DNA of 64,000 nt from Leptolyngbya sp. PCC 7375. Lineage in GTDB: Bacteria; Cyanobacteriota; Cyanobacteriia; Phormidesmidales; Phormidesmidaceae. Numbering within the stretch: the first letter of the stretch is position 1; each line of letters starts with the position of its first letter. Location of the stretch: NCBI RefSeq assembly GCF_000316115.1, contig NZ_JH993797.1, forward strand, positions 1,660,486 to 1,724,485. Reading direction: 5' to 3'. Shown here piece after piece: positions 9,308 through 17,858 of this stretch. The notes beneath the pieces were generated by a model. The model did no database searches. It was not told the origin of the DNA and worked only from the letters and a program-made list of their open reading frames with translations. The position numbers and the translations under genes are program-made.

Positions 9308-11875
9308 ATGTATCTGGCGCATCTATGGCTTAAAGTCATTATCAGTTTTATCTGTATAGTTGGTCAATTATTAGGCCTAATGCCTAGAGCGCTTGGTATA
9401 AAATCACATTTGACACAAACACAGATTGTTCAACAACCTATTGAGCAAAAATGTATAAATGAAAATATTAGAGCCTTACTGGATCAGCCAAATGATCTAA
9501 ATCCCACGTCATTTAAATCCATAGCTGATTGTGGTCCTCAAGCAGTTCCGGCTTTGATGGCTATCTTGGAGGGTGAGGATAGTGACCTGACTCGCCATGC
9601 AGCTCAGGCATTGGTTAATATTGGATCTGATGCACTGCCTGGGATGATAGAGGCTTTGCAAGAAAATACTTTAGTGATTGGCGATCGCGATGCGTCATGT
9701 GACACCACCGCCGCATATACAAATATTTTCTCTTGTTGGGCAGATAATGATTTATTAGTGCAAACAACCGTTGTTGCACTAGTAAAGAATCTACAAGATG
9801 AAAATATAACTGTGCGTAATGGTGCAGTTCAGGCCTTGGGAGCCATTGGGCCATCGGCCTATGCTGCGGTGCCAGTTATGATTGAGACTCTTCAGGACGG
9901 TGATGAGCTAGTTCGTGAAAATGCGGTGATCACCTTGGGACAGATTGGTCCTGAGGCTCGTGATGCTGTGCCAGAATTGATTGAAGTGTTTCAAACCCAA
10001 GATTTAGACCTTAGCGTCCATGCTGCCAACGCTTTAGGTCAAATTGGTCCTGATGCCCGTGATGCTGTGCCTGCAATCATTACAGTACTTGAAGATCAAG
10101 ACTCAGATATTCGTGCCATCGCTGCTGAAGTCTTGGGTGAGATTGGCCCCGATGCGCATGCAGCCGTGCCAGCCCTGATTGCAGCCCTGTCAGATCAAAA
10201 TGTTTTTCTTCGCCGTAGGGCTGCTAGCGCTTTAGGTGAGATTGGCCCCGATGCCCGTAATGCGGTACCGGCCCTGATCAATGCACTTCAAGATAGTGAC
10301 GATGGGGTGCAGAGCAATGCGATGACTGCGTTGGGCAATATCGGCCCGGCTGCTGAGGCAGCAGTGTCTGCATTGATTGCAGCTGAGGCAACATCAGCGT
10401 TGAGTCAAATAGGCCCTGCGGCTATTGCTGAATTGATTAAGTCTCTAGAGTCTGATGATATAACCATTCGTAGAAATGCGGCATTTATCTTAGGAGAGAT
10501 TGGACCAGAGGCACAGGCGGCTATTCCCGCTTTAACCAAGACACTGCAAGGGGAAGATGCTAAATTGCGAGGACTTTCTCTGTTCATACTGGCTACACTT
10601 TCTACTGATGAATCACGGGTGATTGATGGTTCAAGCATTGTGCCTGAACTCAGGGATATGTCACGAGATAACAATGCTGATCTACGTATCCTGGCTCTTT
10701 ATGCTTTAGGAGAAATAAGCGATTCACAAGCACTAGCTGATGCTTTAGTGGAGGCGTTTAAAAGTGATGATGTTGATATTCTCCTGACAGCTGTTGACGT
10801 TATGAGCTATACAGATCCAGCTGTACTGATGGCACATCCGTCTGTTGTTACTGCGTTCCAAGCGGCTTTGCCTAGCTTATTAGACAATGAATTTTTAACG
10901 TTTGAGTTTAGGCAAAACTTGACAAGTATTGGTGCTCCAGCAGTGCCGACATTGGTTGAACTGTTGAGAGATAAGAATGAACTGGTGGCAAGGAACGCTG
11001 CAACGGCTTTGGGCGAGATTGGGTCGGATGCCCGTACAGCTGTGCCAGTGTTGATCAATCTGCTGCGGGATGAAACGTCAAATATGCAAAACTATGCAGC
11101 TATAGCATTGGGAGATATCGGTCCCGACGCCCAGGCGGCTGTGCCAGCGCTGACACAACTGCTACAGCATGAGGATTCAAATCTGCGTAGCTCTGCAGCA
11201 GCAGCGTTAGGGCATATTGACCCAGCTGCCCATACTGCCATACCAGCATTGATTGAACTCCTGGAGCGTGAGAGCTTATATTCTGTGCAAAGCCCGGCTG
11301 CCTATGCGTTAGGGAATATCGGCCCGGCTGCCTATGCTGCGATTCCAGTATTGCTAGAGGTATCACTGTCCCATGAGTCTCCCTATGCGTTAGCGAAGAT
11401 CGGCCCTACGGCTGTTCCAGCTTTAATTGAGGCACTTGATAGTAGCAATATGGATCAGCGCAAAACGGCTGCCAGCGCGTTGGCCAGGATTGGCCCGGAT
11501 GCCAAAGCGGCAGTTCCAAAGTTGCTGGAGTTACTGGAGAATGAAGACGGCAGTCTTCGCTGGCGAGTTACCAATGCATTAGGGCAGATTATTCCTCAAG
11601 AACAGGCAGCCATTGCTGCACTGATGCAGGTACTTCAAGAAGAAGAAGATGGCTGTTGTTCACCGTCTACTCAGGAGTATGCTGCCTATGCGTTACGGCG
11701 AATAGGACCATCGGCTTTTTTGGCAGTCATTAAAACGCTTCAGGATGGCGACACATCTGCTCGGTATGGGGCGACTCAGGCTTTCCAACCGCTGGAAATT
11801 AGTTCTACGACCTCCGGTTCTAGACAGTTCAGGAAACGAGTAAGACAGGTGCTCAATCGGATTAGGGGGAACTGA
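9308..11875 (+). CDS. Large HEAT-repeat protein with N-terminal membrane anchor or signal
   Basis: This 855-residue protein starts with a hydrophobic stretch (residues about 6-26) that could be a signal peptide or anchor. The rest is a chain of roughly 35-residue PBS-lyase-type HEAT repeats, each with a core like ALGEIGPDA..AVPALI, from about residue 65 to 845. A few repeats are interrupted, for example by a Cys-containing insert near residues 133-145. HEAT solenoids bind other proteins and no catalytic residue is evident. The pentapeptide-repeat gene starts 50 nt downstream on the same strand with a good ribosome site, so the two probably form an operon. I infer a scaffold at or outside the cytoplasmic membrane. 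The partner is unknown. Confidence 0.85.
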   Translation: MYLAHLWLKVIISFICIVGQLLGLMPRALGIKSHLTQTQIVQQPIEQKCINENIRALLDQPNDLNPTSFKSIADCGPQAVPALMAILEGEDSDLTRHAAQALVNIGSDALPGMIEALQENTLVIGDRDASCDTTAAYTNIFSCWADNDLLVQTTVVALVKNLQDENITVRNGAVQALGAIGPSAYAAVPVMIETLQDGDELVRENAVITLGQIGPEARDAVPELIEVFQTQDLDLSVHAANALGQIGPDARDAVPAIITVLEDQDSDIRAIAAEVLGEIGPDAHAAVPALIAALSDQNVFLRRRAASALGEIGPDARNAVPALINALQDSDDGVQSNAMTALGNIGPAAEAAVSALIAAEATSALSQIGPAAIAELIKSLESDDITIRRNAAFILGEIGPEAQAAIPALTKTLQGEDAKLRGLSLFILATLSTDESRVIDGSSIVPELRDMSRDNNADLRILALYALGEISDSQALADALVEAFKSDDVDILLTAVDVMSYTDPAVLMAHPSVVTAFQAALPSLLDNEFLTFEFRQNLTSIGAPAVPTLVELLRDKNELVARNAATALGEIGSDARTAVPVLINLLRDETSNMQNYAAIALGDIGPDAQAAVPALTQLLQHEDSNLRSSAAAALGHIDPAAHTAIPALIELLERESLYSVQSPAAYALGNIGPAAYAAIPVLLEVSLSHESPYALAKIGPTAVPALIEALDSSNMDQRKTAASALARIGPDAKAAVPKLLELLENEDGSLRWRVTNALGQIIPQEQAAIAALMQVLQEEEDGCCSPSTQEYAAYALRRIGPSAFLAVIKTLQDGDTSARYGATQAFQPLEISSTTSGSRQFRKRVRQVLNRIRGN

Positions 11876-11925
11876 CAACCATTTAAATTTTCCCCAGGGT
11901 TTTGGGGTGACAGGAGTACTTTTAC

Positions 11926-14124
11926 ATGGTTCAAGATTATTCCGCTTCTAATCTATCGGGACGCAATTTTAGGGGCCAAAATCTTGCCAATGCTGATTTT
12001 AGTAAGTCTAATTTGCGGGGGACTGATTTTTCGAATGCTATTTTGATTGGGGCGAGTTTCAAAGACGCTAACGTGGGTCTGCCCTATCTATGGAAAGCTG
12101 TATTTAGTTTTCTGACTGTTTTTCTAGCCTTGGTCGCTGGCACCCTAATCGGTTTCTCAGCTGTCTATTTTGTGGATGTGCTACTGGCCTCTCGAGATCT
12201 TGAAGAGCTGATTGTTTCTGCTATTGTTCCGTCCTTGGCATTAGGTCTTTTTATCTTTATTACCCTGACTCGCGGTATTGGCATAACCCTAGGATTGACC
12301 AGCATTTTTATTGCTGTGGTCATTGTGATCGGTATTGCTGTGGTCAGTCATGGCACCAAAGCCGAAGGGCTAATGACTCTGATTGTATTGCAGGCGGTTG
12401 CGATCGCAGGCATCGGTGCAGGAGTGTTGCTCACAGCCATAGCAAGCGCGGTAGGAAGTGCTGCTGTTGGACAGTTGTCATCCACCATTAGCATCCTGAC
12501 TCCAGTGAGCATAGGCTCGTTCTTAGGATGTTTTGCCGGTATCCAAGGAATTCCCGAAGACGAATTAGGTAATATCCTGCTCATAGTGATTCCACTAATA
12601 TTGGTTTTATTTGCTTTAGGGGGCTATATCAGCTACCAGACAACAAATGTCAAGCTACCAAAAAAGGACAAACGATTTTCTATTTTAAAGAAAATCTCCA
12701 TTGCTGTTGTTAGTGCCAGAGGAACGAAGTTTAGAGGGGCAAATTTAACAGAAGCCGATTTTAGTCAAGCACTGCTGACCAATGCCGATTTTAGGCGAGC
12801 GACCCTCACACGCACCTGTTGGTTAGGTGCTAAGGGCATTCATTTAGCGCGAGTTGAAGGAACGTATTTAAATCATCCAGTGATTCGGCGGCTAGTGATC
12901 TCAAGGAAAGGTCAGGGACAAATTTTTGATGGTCTTGATTTAACCGGTTTGAACTTACAGAATGCTCTCCTGATCGATGCTAGTTTTATTGGTACAAAAC
13001 TAAATGAGACTAATTGCCAAGGGGCGGATTTATCGAGGTCTAAGTTGGTTCAGGCGCAACTTTACGGCACAAATCTCCGCTCTGTCTGTATGACGGGTGC
13101 ATACATTCAGGACTGGGCAATCTCCACAGATACTCAATTTGACGATATTAAATGTGAGTATGTCTATATGCATTTGCCCACAAAGGACGATCCTGACCCC
13201 TATCGTAAACCTGATGATAGGAGAGAAAACTTTGAGGATGGAGATTTTACAGCATTTATTACGCCAATTGTTAAGGTTCTTGACCTATACCGACAGCAAA
13301 ATGTTGATCCTCGAGCCATAGAGACAACCTATAAGACGATTGATCTTTTTCACCATGATGGCATTGATCCTAGTGCTGCAGCCTTAGCATTGCAACAGCT
13401 TGCCGAGCAATATCCAGAAGCTGGCATAGAGGTTGTATCGTTGGAAGGGCGAGGGAATGAGAAGGTGCGAGTACAGGCGCGGGTAACGGACCAGGCCAAT
13501 CGCTCTCATTTGAGCATGGAATATTTTGATAAGTATAATGAGCTTACGTCTTTATCCTATAGCAATTTGCAATCGCTGCTGGCAAGCAGTGCAGAGAAGG
13601 ATGAAAGAATTCGCAGTTTAGAGAGCATGTTAGTGACGGCTCTTAATAGCGAGAAGTTTTATGTTGAAACGTACTGTAATGTAGGTGATACCGTGGCTGA
13701 GAAGAAGTCAATCAATATTAAAGCGGGTGGTGATGTCAGTAACATCAGTGGACTTGTTGCTGGTGATGTTGAGGGCGTTCTAAATTTAGGAACTATCAGT
13801 GGTAATGTGAAAAACTCAATTAATAAGCTTGCCGATTCATCAAAACCCAATGAACCTGGTTTAAAAGAATTATTGCAACAGTTGCAAAATGCCATTGAAA
13901 GTGAACCCGAACTCTCTGATGAAGATAAGGTTGAAGCCTTAGAGCAGGTAGAAGTTTTAGCTGAAACGGGTCAAAACCCAGGTGATGGTGGTATGAAAAA
14001 GCTGGCAAAAACGGCCATGAAGATACTTAAGGGAACAATGGCAGGGTTGTCAGGCACTGCTCAACTAGTGCAAGACTGTTCTAACGTTTTACCTGCCATT
14101 GCTGCGTTACTGACGTTAGTCTAG
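11926..14124 (+). CDS. Membrane pentapeptide-repeat protein with long C-terminal domain
   Basis: Residues about 5-45 form pentapeptide repeats (A/N-D/L-F/L-x-x, such as ANADFSKSNL). They are interrupted by about six hydrophobic segments (about 50-245). Pentapeptide repeats resume at about 265-300 and 325-390. The C-terminal part (about 425-732) is mostly helical and acidic, with a GDV-rich stretch (about 605-640) that may be a short beta-solenoid, and ends in two hydrophobic segments. Pentapeptide solenoids on both sides of a membrane domain are seen in cyanobacteria, but the function is not known. AGGAG lies about 9 nt before the ATG and supports this start. Together with the upstream HEAT gene it suggests a membrane scaffold complex. 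It is not similar to the gyrase-protecting pentapeptide proteins, which are small and soluble. Confidence 0.8.
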   Translation: MVQDYSASNLSGRNFRGQNLANADFSKSNLRGTDFSNAILIGASFKDANVGLPYLWKAVFSFLTVFLALVAGTLIGFSAVYFVDVLLASRDLEELIVSAIVPSLALGLFIFITLTRGIGITLGLTSIFIAVVIVIGIAVVSHGTKAEGLMTLIVLQAVAIAGIGAGVLLTAIASAVGSAAVGQLSSTISILTPVSIGSFLGCFAGIQGIPEDELGNILLIVIPLILVLFALGGYISYQTTNVKLPKKDKRFSILKKISIAVVSARGTKFRGANLTEADFSQALLTNADFRRATLTRTCWLGAKGIHLARVEGTYLNHPVIRRLVISRKGQGQIFDGLDLTGLNLQNALLIDASFIGTKLNETNCQGADLSRSKLVQAQLYGTNLRSVCMTGAYIQDWAISTDTQFDDIKCEYVYMHLPTKDDPDPYRKPDDRRENFEDGDFTAFITPIVKVLDLYRQQNVDPRAIETTYKTIDLFHHDGIDPSAAALALQQLAEQYPEAGIEVVSLEGRGNEKVRVQARVTDQANRSHLSMEYFDKYNELTSLSYSNLQSLLASSAEKDERIRSLESMLVTALNSEKFYVETYCNVGDTVAEKKSINIKAGGDVSNISGLVAGDVEGVLNLGTISGNVKNSINKLADSSKPNEPGLKELLQQLQNAIESEPELSDEDKVEALEQVEVLAETGQNPGDGGMKKLAKTAMKILKGTMAGLSGTAQLVQDCSNVLPAIAALLTLV

Positions 14125-14315
14125 AGTTGACTTTCCCTACTTTCTGAATCGTTTGAAACCGCCAAAAAATAGAAAAGCTAGGGTTTTTGAAGATTGAATC
14201 ACCAGTTATCACACCTTTAATTGTTAATAATGTAAATTAGGCCTCTATTCTTTCAAATAAGTCGCTGGTATGCTGCTTGTATAGACATACATATCCTGGG
14301 TGAGGAGTGTGGTGG

Positions 14316-17300
14316 ATGTTTCTTAACTGGCAGGGCTGGAAAAAGAGTGCTGGCCTCATCGGCACAACCCTAGTGACGCATATCGTTTGTCAGATTGCAC
14401 TGTCAAACACTGTAGTGGCTCAGATTATTCCTGATCCTAGTCTTGGATCTGATAGCTCAGAATTTAATGCCAACCGTAACCGCATTCAAGGTGGGGCCGT
14501 CCGTAACGATACGTTACTGTTCCATAGCTTTCAAGAATTTAATGTTCCGGAAAACGAACGCATCCAGTTCTCTGTAGATGATGATATTGAATCTATCTTT
14601 ACCCGAGTTACTGGTAATAATCGCTCTGAAATTCTTGGCGAAATTCGGATTCGTAATGATGGTGATGCAAACCTATTTCTCCTTAATCCCAACGGAGTTT
14701 TTATTGGGCCTGACGCAGAGTTAGATATTGAAGGGTCATTTGTGGCCACCACTGCTGATGGTATCGAATTTGGAGACTTTACCTTTAGTGCCGCAGACGG
14801 CGGTAATGCACTTCCCGATGGCAATCTGCTGGTTATACGGCCATCAGCGTTACTCTTTAATGCACTACCCGAACCGATTACTATTCAATCTGACCTGAAG
14901 CTTAAAAATGAAATGCAGCTTCAACTGGTGGGTGGCGACATTACCCTTGAAAGGCTTGGCAGGGGAGATATAGAACTTCGCACTCGCGGCGGTATTATCG
15001 AAATTGTGGCACTTGATGCCCCTGGGCGTGTCAGTTTTATTGACGGTAGACTAGACATTCCTGATAACATTGGCCGGGCTGATATCACCCTGGATGATGC
15101 TGAAATTAATGTTGAAGGTAGGGGTGATGGTAATATTAATCTCTACGGAGATAGGATCACTCTACAGGATAGTACCCTCAAGGCTGGACTCCGGGGCAAT
15201 CGTGGTACTGTAGATCGCCAAGTAGGGGATATTGTTGTGGATGCTACAGATAGCATTGTTGCAACTGAATCCACTATACGCAGCAATATCGATAGTGGTA
15301 CTGAAGGTGTGCGTGGCAATATTAGGCTCCATTCTGACGGTGATATTCGACTCTTGTTGACTGAAATTAATACTGAAGTGAAGGGGACGGAGATAACTCT
15401 TCCTGACGAATCGGCTAATGTGGGGAGTATTACGCTGACAGCTCTAGGAGACTTAATTGTAGATACGTCAAGAATTGGTAGCTCTATTAATAAAGTCGGG
15501 AGCAGTACCCGAGAAGGAGAGAATCCATCGGGCAGTGTAACGGTGAATGCAGCTTCGTTACTGATGAGAACGGCTGAAGGCACATCTACTTCTGATCAAG
15601 CGCGCATCTCTACGAGTACCAATGGAAATGGTGATGGGGGTATCGTCACCATTAATGTGGGTCGCCTGACCATGATTGGTCCCGGCCGGTCTGGTTCTAG
15701 TGGGATTTCTTCAAGCTCTAGCAGTCGAGCGACTGGTGATGCCGGATCTGTTTTGATTACGGTTACAGGCCCCATGCTTATGACTCAGCGTGGCAAAATT
15801 GAAACCGTTATCCAGGGTCGGTCTTTACTTCCTCGCCGTGGTGGCAATGTTGTGATTCGTGCCGAATCTTTACGTGTACTAGATAACAGTGCTATTTCTG
15901 CGCGTAATACGACGGTGGGTGAAGCTGGAAACATTGTTATCACTCTCGATCAGGCGTTAGAAGTGAATGGCAACAGCTCCATTAACGCGTCTACTCGTAG
16001 GTTTCGAGATCCGGATGCTGCTCCCGATGATATAGGGGGCAGCATCGAGATCAACGCTGACACCGTATCGTTATCTCAACAGGGCAAGATTGAGGTTTCA
16101 ACAGAGGGTGAAAATACTGCGGGGCGCATTGATATTACAGCGAATACGGTTGATATCAGTGACCAGTATATTTTAGGAGAAACCCGCACCCCATCCAGCG
16201 GATTATTTAGCCGCAGTTTGCCCACGGCTACAGGGGCCGGGGGCGATATTATTGTCACGGCTGATCTGCTGCGAGTGCAGGGCAATGCGGTTATTAATAC
16301 GAGTACCGAAAGTGACTTACGCGGTGGCGATATTGATATCACGGCTAATCGGATGCAGTTGCTGGATGGTGGGCAGCTAGTGGCCTCTACGTTTGATGAT
16401 GGTGAGGCTGGAAGTATCCAAGTGACTGGCTTAGAACAGATTTTGATTGAAGGCGAAGATCCAAGTTTTGGTCAACAGGTTGACAATGCAGAACGTCTCT
16501 TCGGGGAAGATGATATCGACAATATAAGGGATGCCATTAATCGTGAGGGGGCCAATGGTTTGGCGTTAAACGATTCTGATAATACGGCTCCAAGTGGGAT
16601 TTTTACGGTTACTGAAGGGTCAGGTAATGCTGGTAGTGTGGTTGTCAGAGAAGCATCTGATCGTACCCTGAATGTGACGATACGGGATCGAGCTGCCATC
16701 AGTGCTCGGGCATTAAACCAAGGGGATGCTGGAAATATTACCGTCGATATTTCAGGAGACCTTAACGTTACCAATAGTGATATTCGTACCGATGCCGTTG
16801 AATCTGCCGGTGGATTTATTGATCTGCGTGCTGGCAGATTGCAGATCATGGATGGTGCAACTATTGGTGCCCAAACCTCAGGACCAGAAGATGCTGGGGA
16901 TATCATTATTGATATCGTGGGGCCATTAGAAATTTCTGACAGTGATATTCGCACGGATGCTACTGAATCTGCTGGAGGCAGCATTAATATTGGTGCTGGC
17001 AGATTGCAGATCATGGATGGTGCGACGATTGGTGCCCAAACCTCAGGACCAGGGGATGCTGGGGATATCATTATTGATATCGTGGGGCCATTAGAAATTT
17101 CTGACAGTGATATTCGCACAGATGCTGCTGAAGCCGCTGGAGGCAGCATTAATATTGGTGCTGGCACAGTTTTGATGACGGGGGATGGTGATATTCGCAC
17201 CAACGTTGCTAGCGGTGCTGGTAATGGTGGCAACATAGTTGTTGTTGCCGAGGTTTTAATTGCTCTGGATGACAGTGATATTCTTGCCTTTGCCCAAGAT

Positions 17301-17777
17301 GGTGCCGGAGGAAATATTACCTTGCCTATCTTCTTTGGCCAGAACTTTGTGCCGTCATCATCTGGCGGTAGTCCTAATAACCTGGATCTCAATGGGCGGG
17401 TGGATGTTAATGCTAGTGGCCAGCTTTCTTCTGGTGTCATTACTTTTCCCGACGTTAGCTTTATCGAAAATAGCCTGACAGAACTACCTGACACCTTGAT
17501 TGATACTGAATCTTTAGTGGCCACTAGCTGTATTGCTCAGGTGGCGCAAAGCGGCAGCAGTCTTGTGGTAACGGGTGCTGATGGTATTCCATTACAGCCT
17601 GGCAATAGAGGCATTGCCATAATTCAGACAAATACTGTGCGCACGCTATCGAATAGTGCTACGGCAGCTTCAGCAGAGGCTGAAAGCCAGACGTTGGGCA
17701 CTCCCATTGCGGAACCCCAAGCTGTTTATCAATTGTCTGATGGTCGTTTGGTGTTGAGTAAAGATTGCGAGGGGTAG
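14316..17777 (+). CDS. Two-partner-secretion exoprotein (filamentous haemagglutinin N-terminal domain)
   Basis: About 1153 residues. A signal peptide (MFLNWQGWKKSAG followed by a hydrophobic core, cut near VVAQ) precedes a TPS domain with FHSFQEFNV and the hallmark LNPNGVFIG. The remainder is beta-helix repeats rich in GDI/SIN and Asp-Gly. Two consecutive near-identical 55-residue units lie at 16833-17162. Proteins of this family cross the outer membrane through a TpsB/Omp85 pore and act as adhesins or surface scaffolds. No TpsB gene is in the window. GGAG at 14304-14307 sits 8 nt before ATG 14316, so I prefer this start to GTG 14307, which overlaps that site. The downstream gene encodes a TPR-CHAT protein, a pairing that resembles the fused TPS-CHAT polypeptide at 50228-55834. 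Confidence 0.9.
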   Translation: MFLNWQGWKKSAGLIGTTLVTHIVCQIALSNTVVAQIIPDPSLGSDSSEFNANRNRIQGGAVRNDTLLFHSFQEFNVPENERIQFSVDDDIESIFTRVTGNNRSEILGEIRIRNDGDANLFLLNPNGVFIGPDAELDIEGSFVATTADGIEFGDFTFSAADGGNALPDGNLLVIRPSALLFNALPEPITIQSDLKLKNEMQLQLVGGDITLERLGRGDIELRTRGGIIEIVALDAPGRVSFIDGRLDIPDNIGRADITLDDAEINVEGRGDGNINLYGDRITLQDSTLKAGLRGNRGTVDRQVGDIVVDATDSIVATESTIRSNIDSGTEGVRGNIRLHSDGDIRLLLTEINTEVKGTEITLPDESANVGSITLTALGDLIVDTSRIGSSINKVGSSTREGENPSGSVTVNAASLLMRTAEGTSTSDQARISTSTNGNGDGGIVTINVGRLTMIGPGRSGSSGISSSSSSRATGDAGSVLITVTGPMLMTQRGKIETVIQGRSLLPRRGGNVVIRAESLRVLDNSAISARNTTVGEAGNIVITLDQALEVNGNSSINASTRRFRDPDAAPDDIGGSIEINADTVSLSQQGKIEVSTEGENTAGRIDITANTVDISDQYILGETRTPSSGLFSRSLPTATGAGGDIIVTADLLRVQGNAVINTSTESDLRGGDIDITANRMQLLDGGQLVASTFDDGEAGSIQVTGLEQILIEGEDPSFGQQVDNAERLFGEDDIDNIRDAINREGANGLALNDSDNTAPSGIFTVTEGSGNAGSVVVREASDRTLNVTIRDRAAISARALNQGDAGNITVDISGDLNVTNSDIRTDAVESAGGFIDLRAGRLQIMDGATIGAQTSGPEDAGDIIIDIVGPLEISDSDIRTDATESAGGSINIGAGRLQIMDGATIGAQTSGPGDAGDIIIDIVGPLEISDSDIRTDAAEAAGGSINIGAGTVLMTGDGDIRTNVASGAGNGGNIVVVAEVLIALDDSDILAFAQDGAGGNITLPIFFGQNFVPSSSGGSPNNLDLNGRVDVNASGQLSSGVITFPDVSFIENSLTELPDTLIDTESLVATSCIAQVAQSGSSLVVTGADGIPLQPGNRGIAIIQTNTVRTLSNSATAASAEAESQTLGTPIAEPQAVYQLSDGRLVLSKDCEG
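16833..17162 (+). repeat. Two tandem 165-bp units inside the TPS exoprotein gene
   Basis: Positions 16833-16997 and 16998-17162 are nearly identical and encode 55-residue units starting near GRLQIMDGATIGAQTSG and GPLEISDSDIRTDA. The similarity points to a recent in-frame duplication of a beta-helix segment. Confidence 0.85.
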
Positions 17778-17858
17778 TTTTATGGTGTTGCTTATCCCTC
17801 TTTAAACATATTATGTAGCACTGCGAATTGGATCCAGATACTCTCCCATAAAATCTAG

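Noticed and set aside
16472..17524. 350-codon open frame on the minus strand
   Set aside because: It is antisense to the TPS exoprotein gene, has a biased Ser/Pro/Leu composition from the repeat DNA, and shows no ribosome site or known motif.
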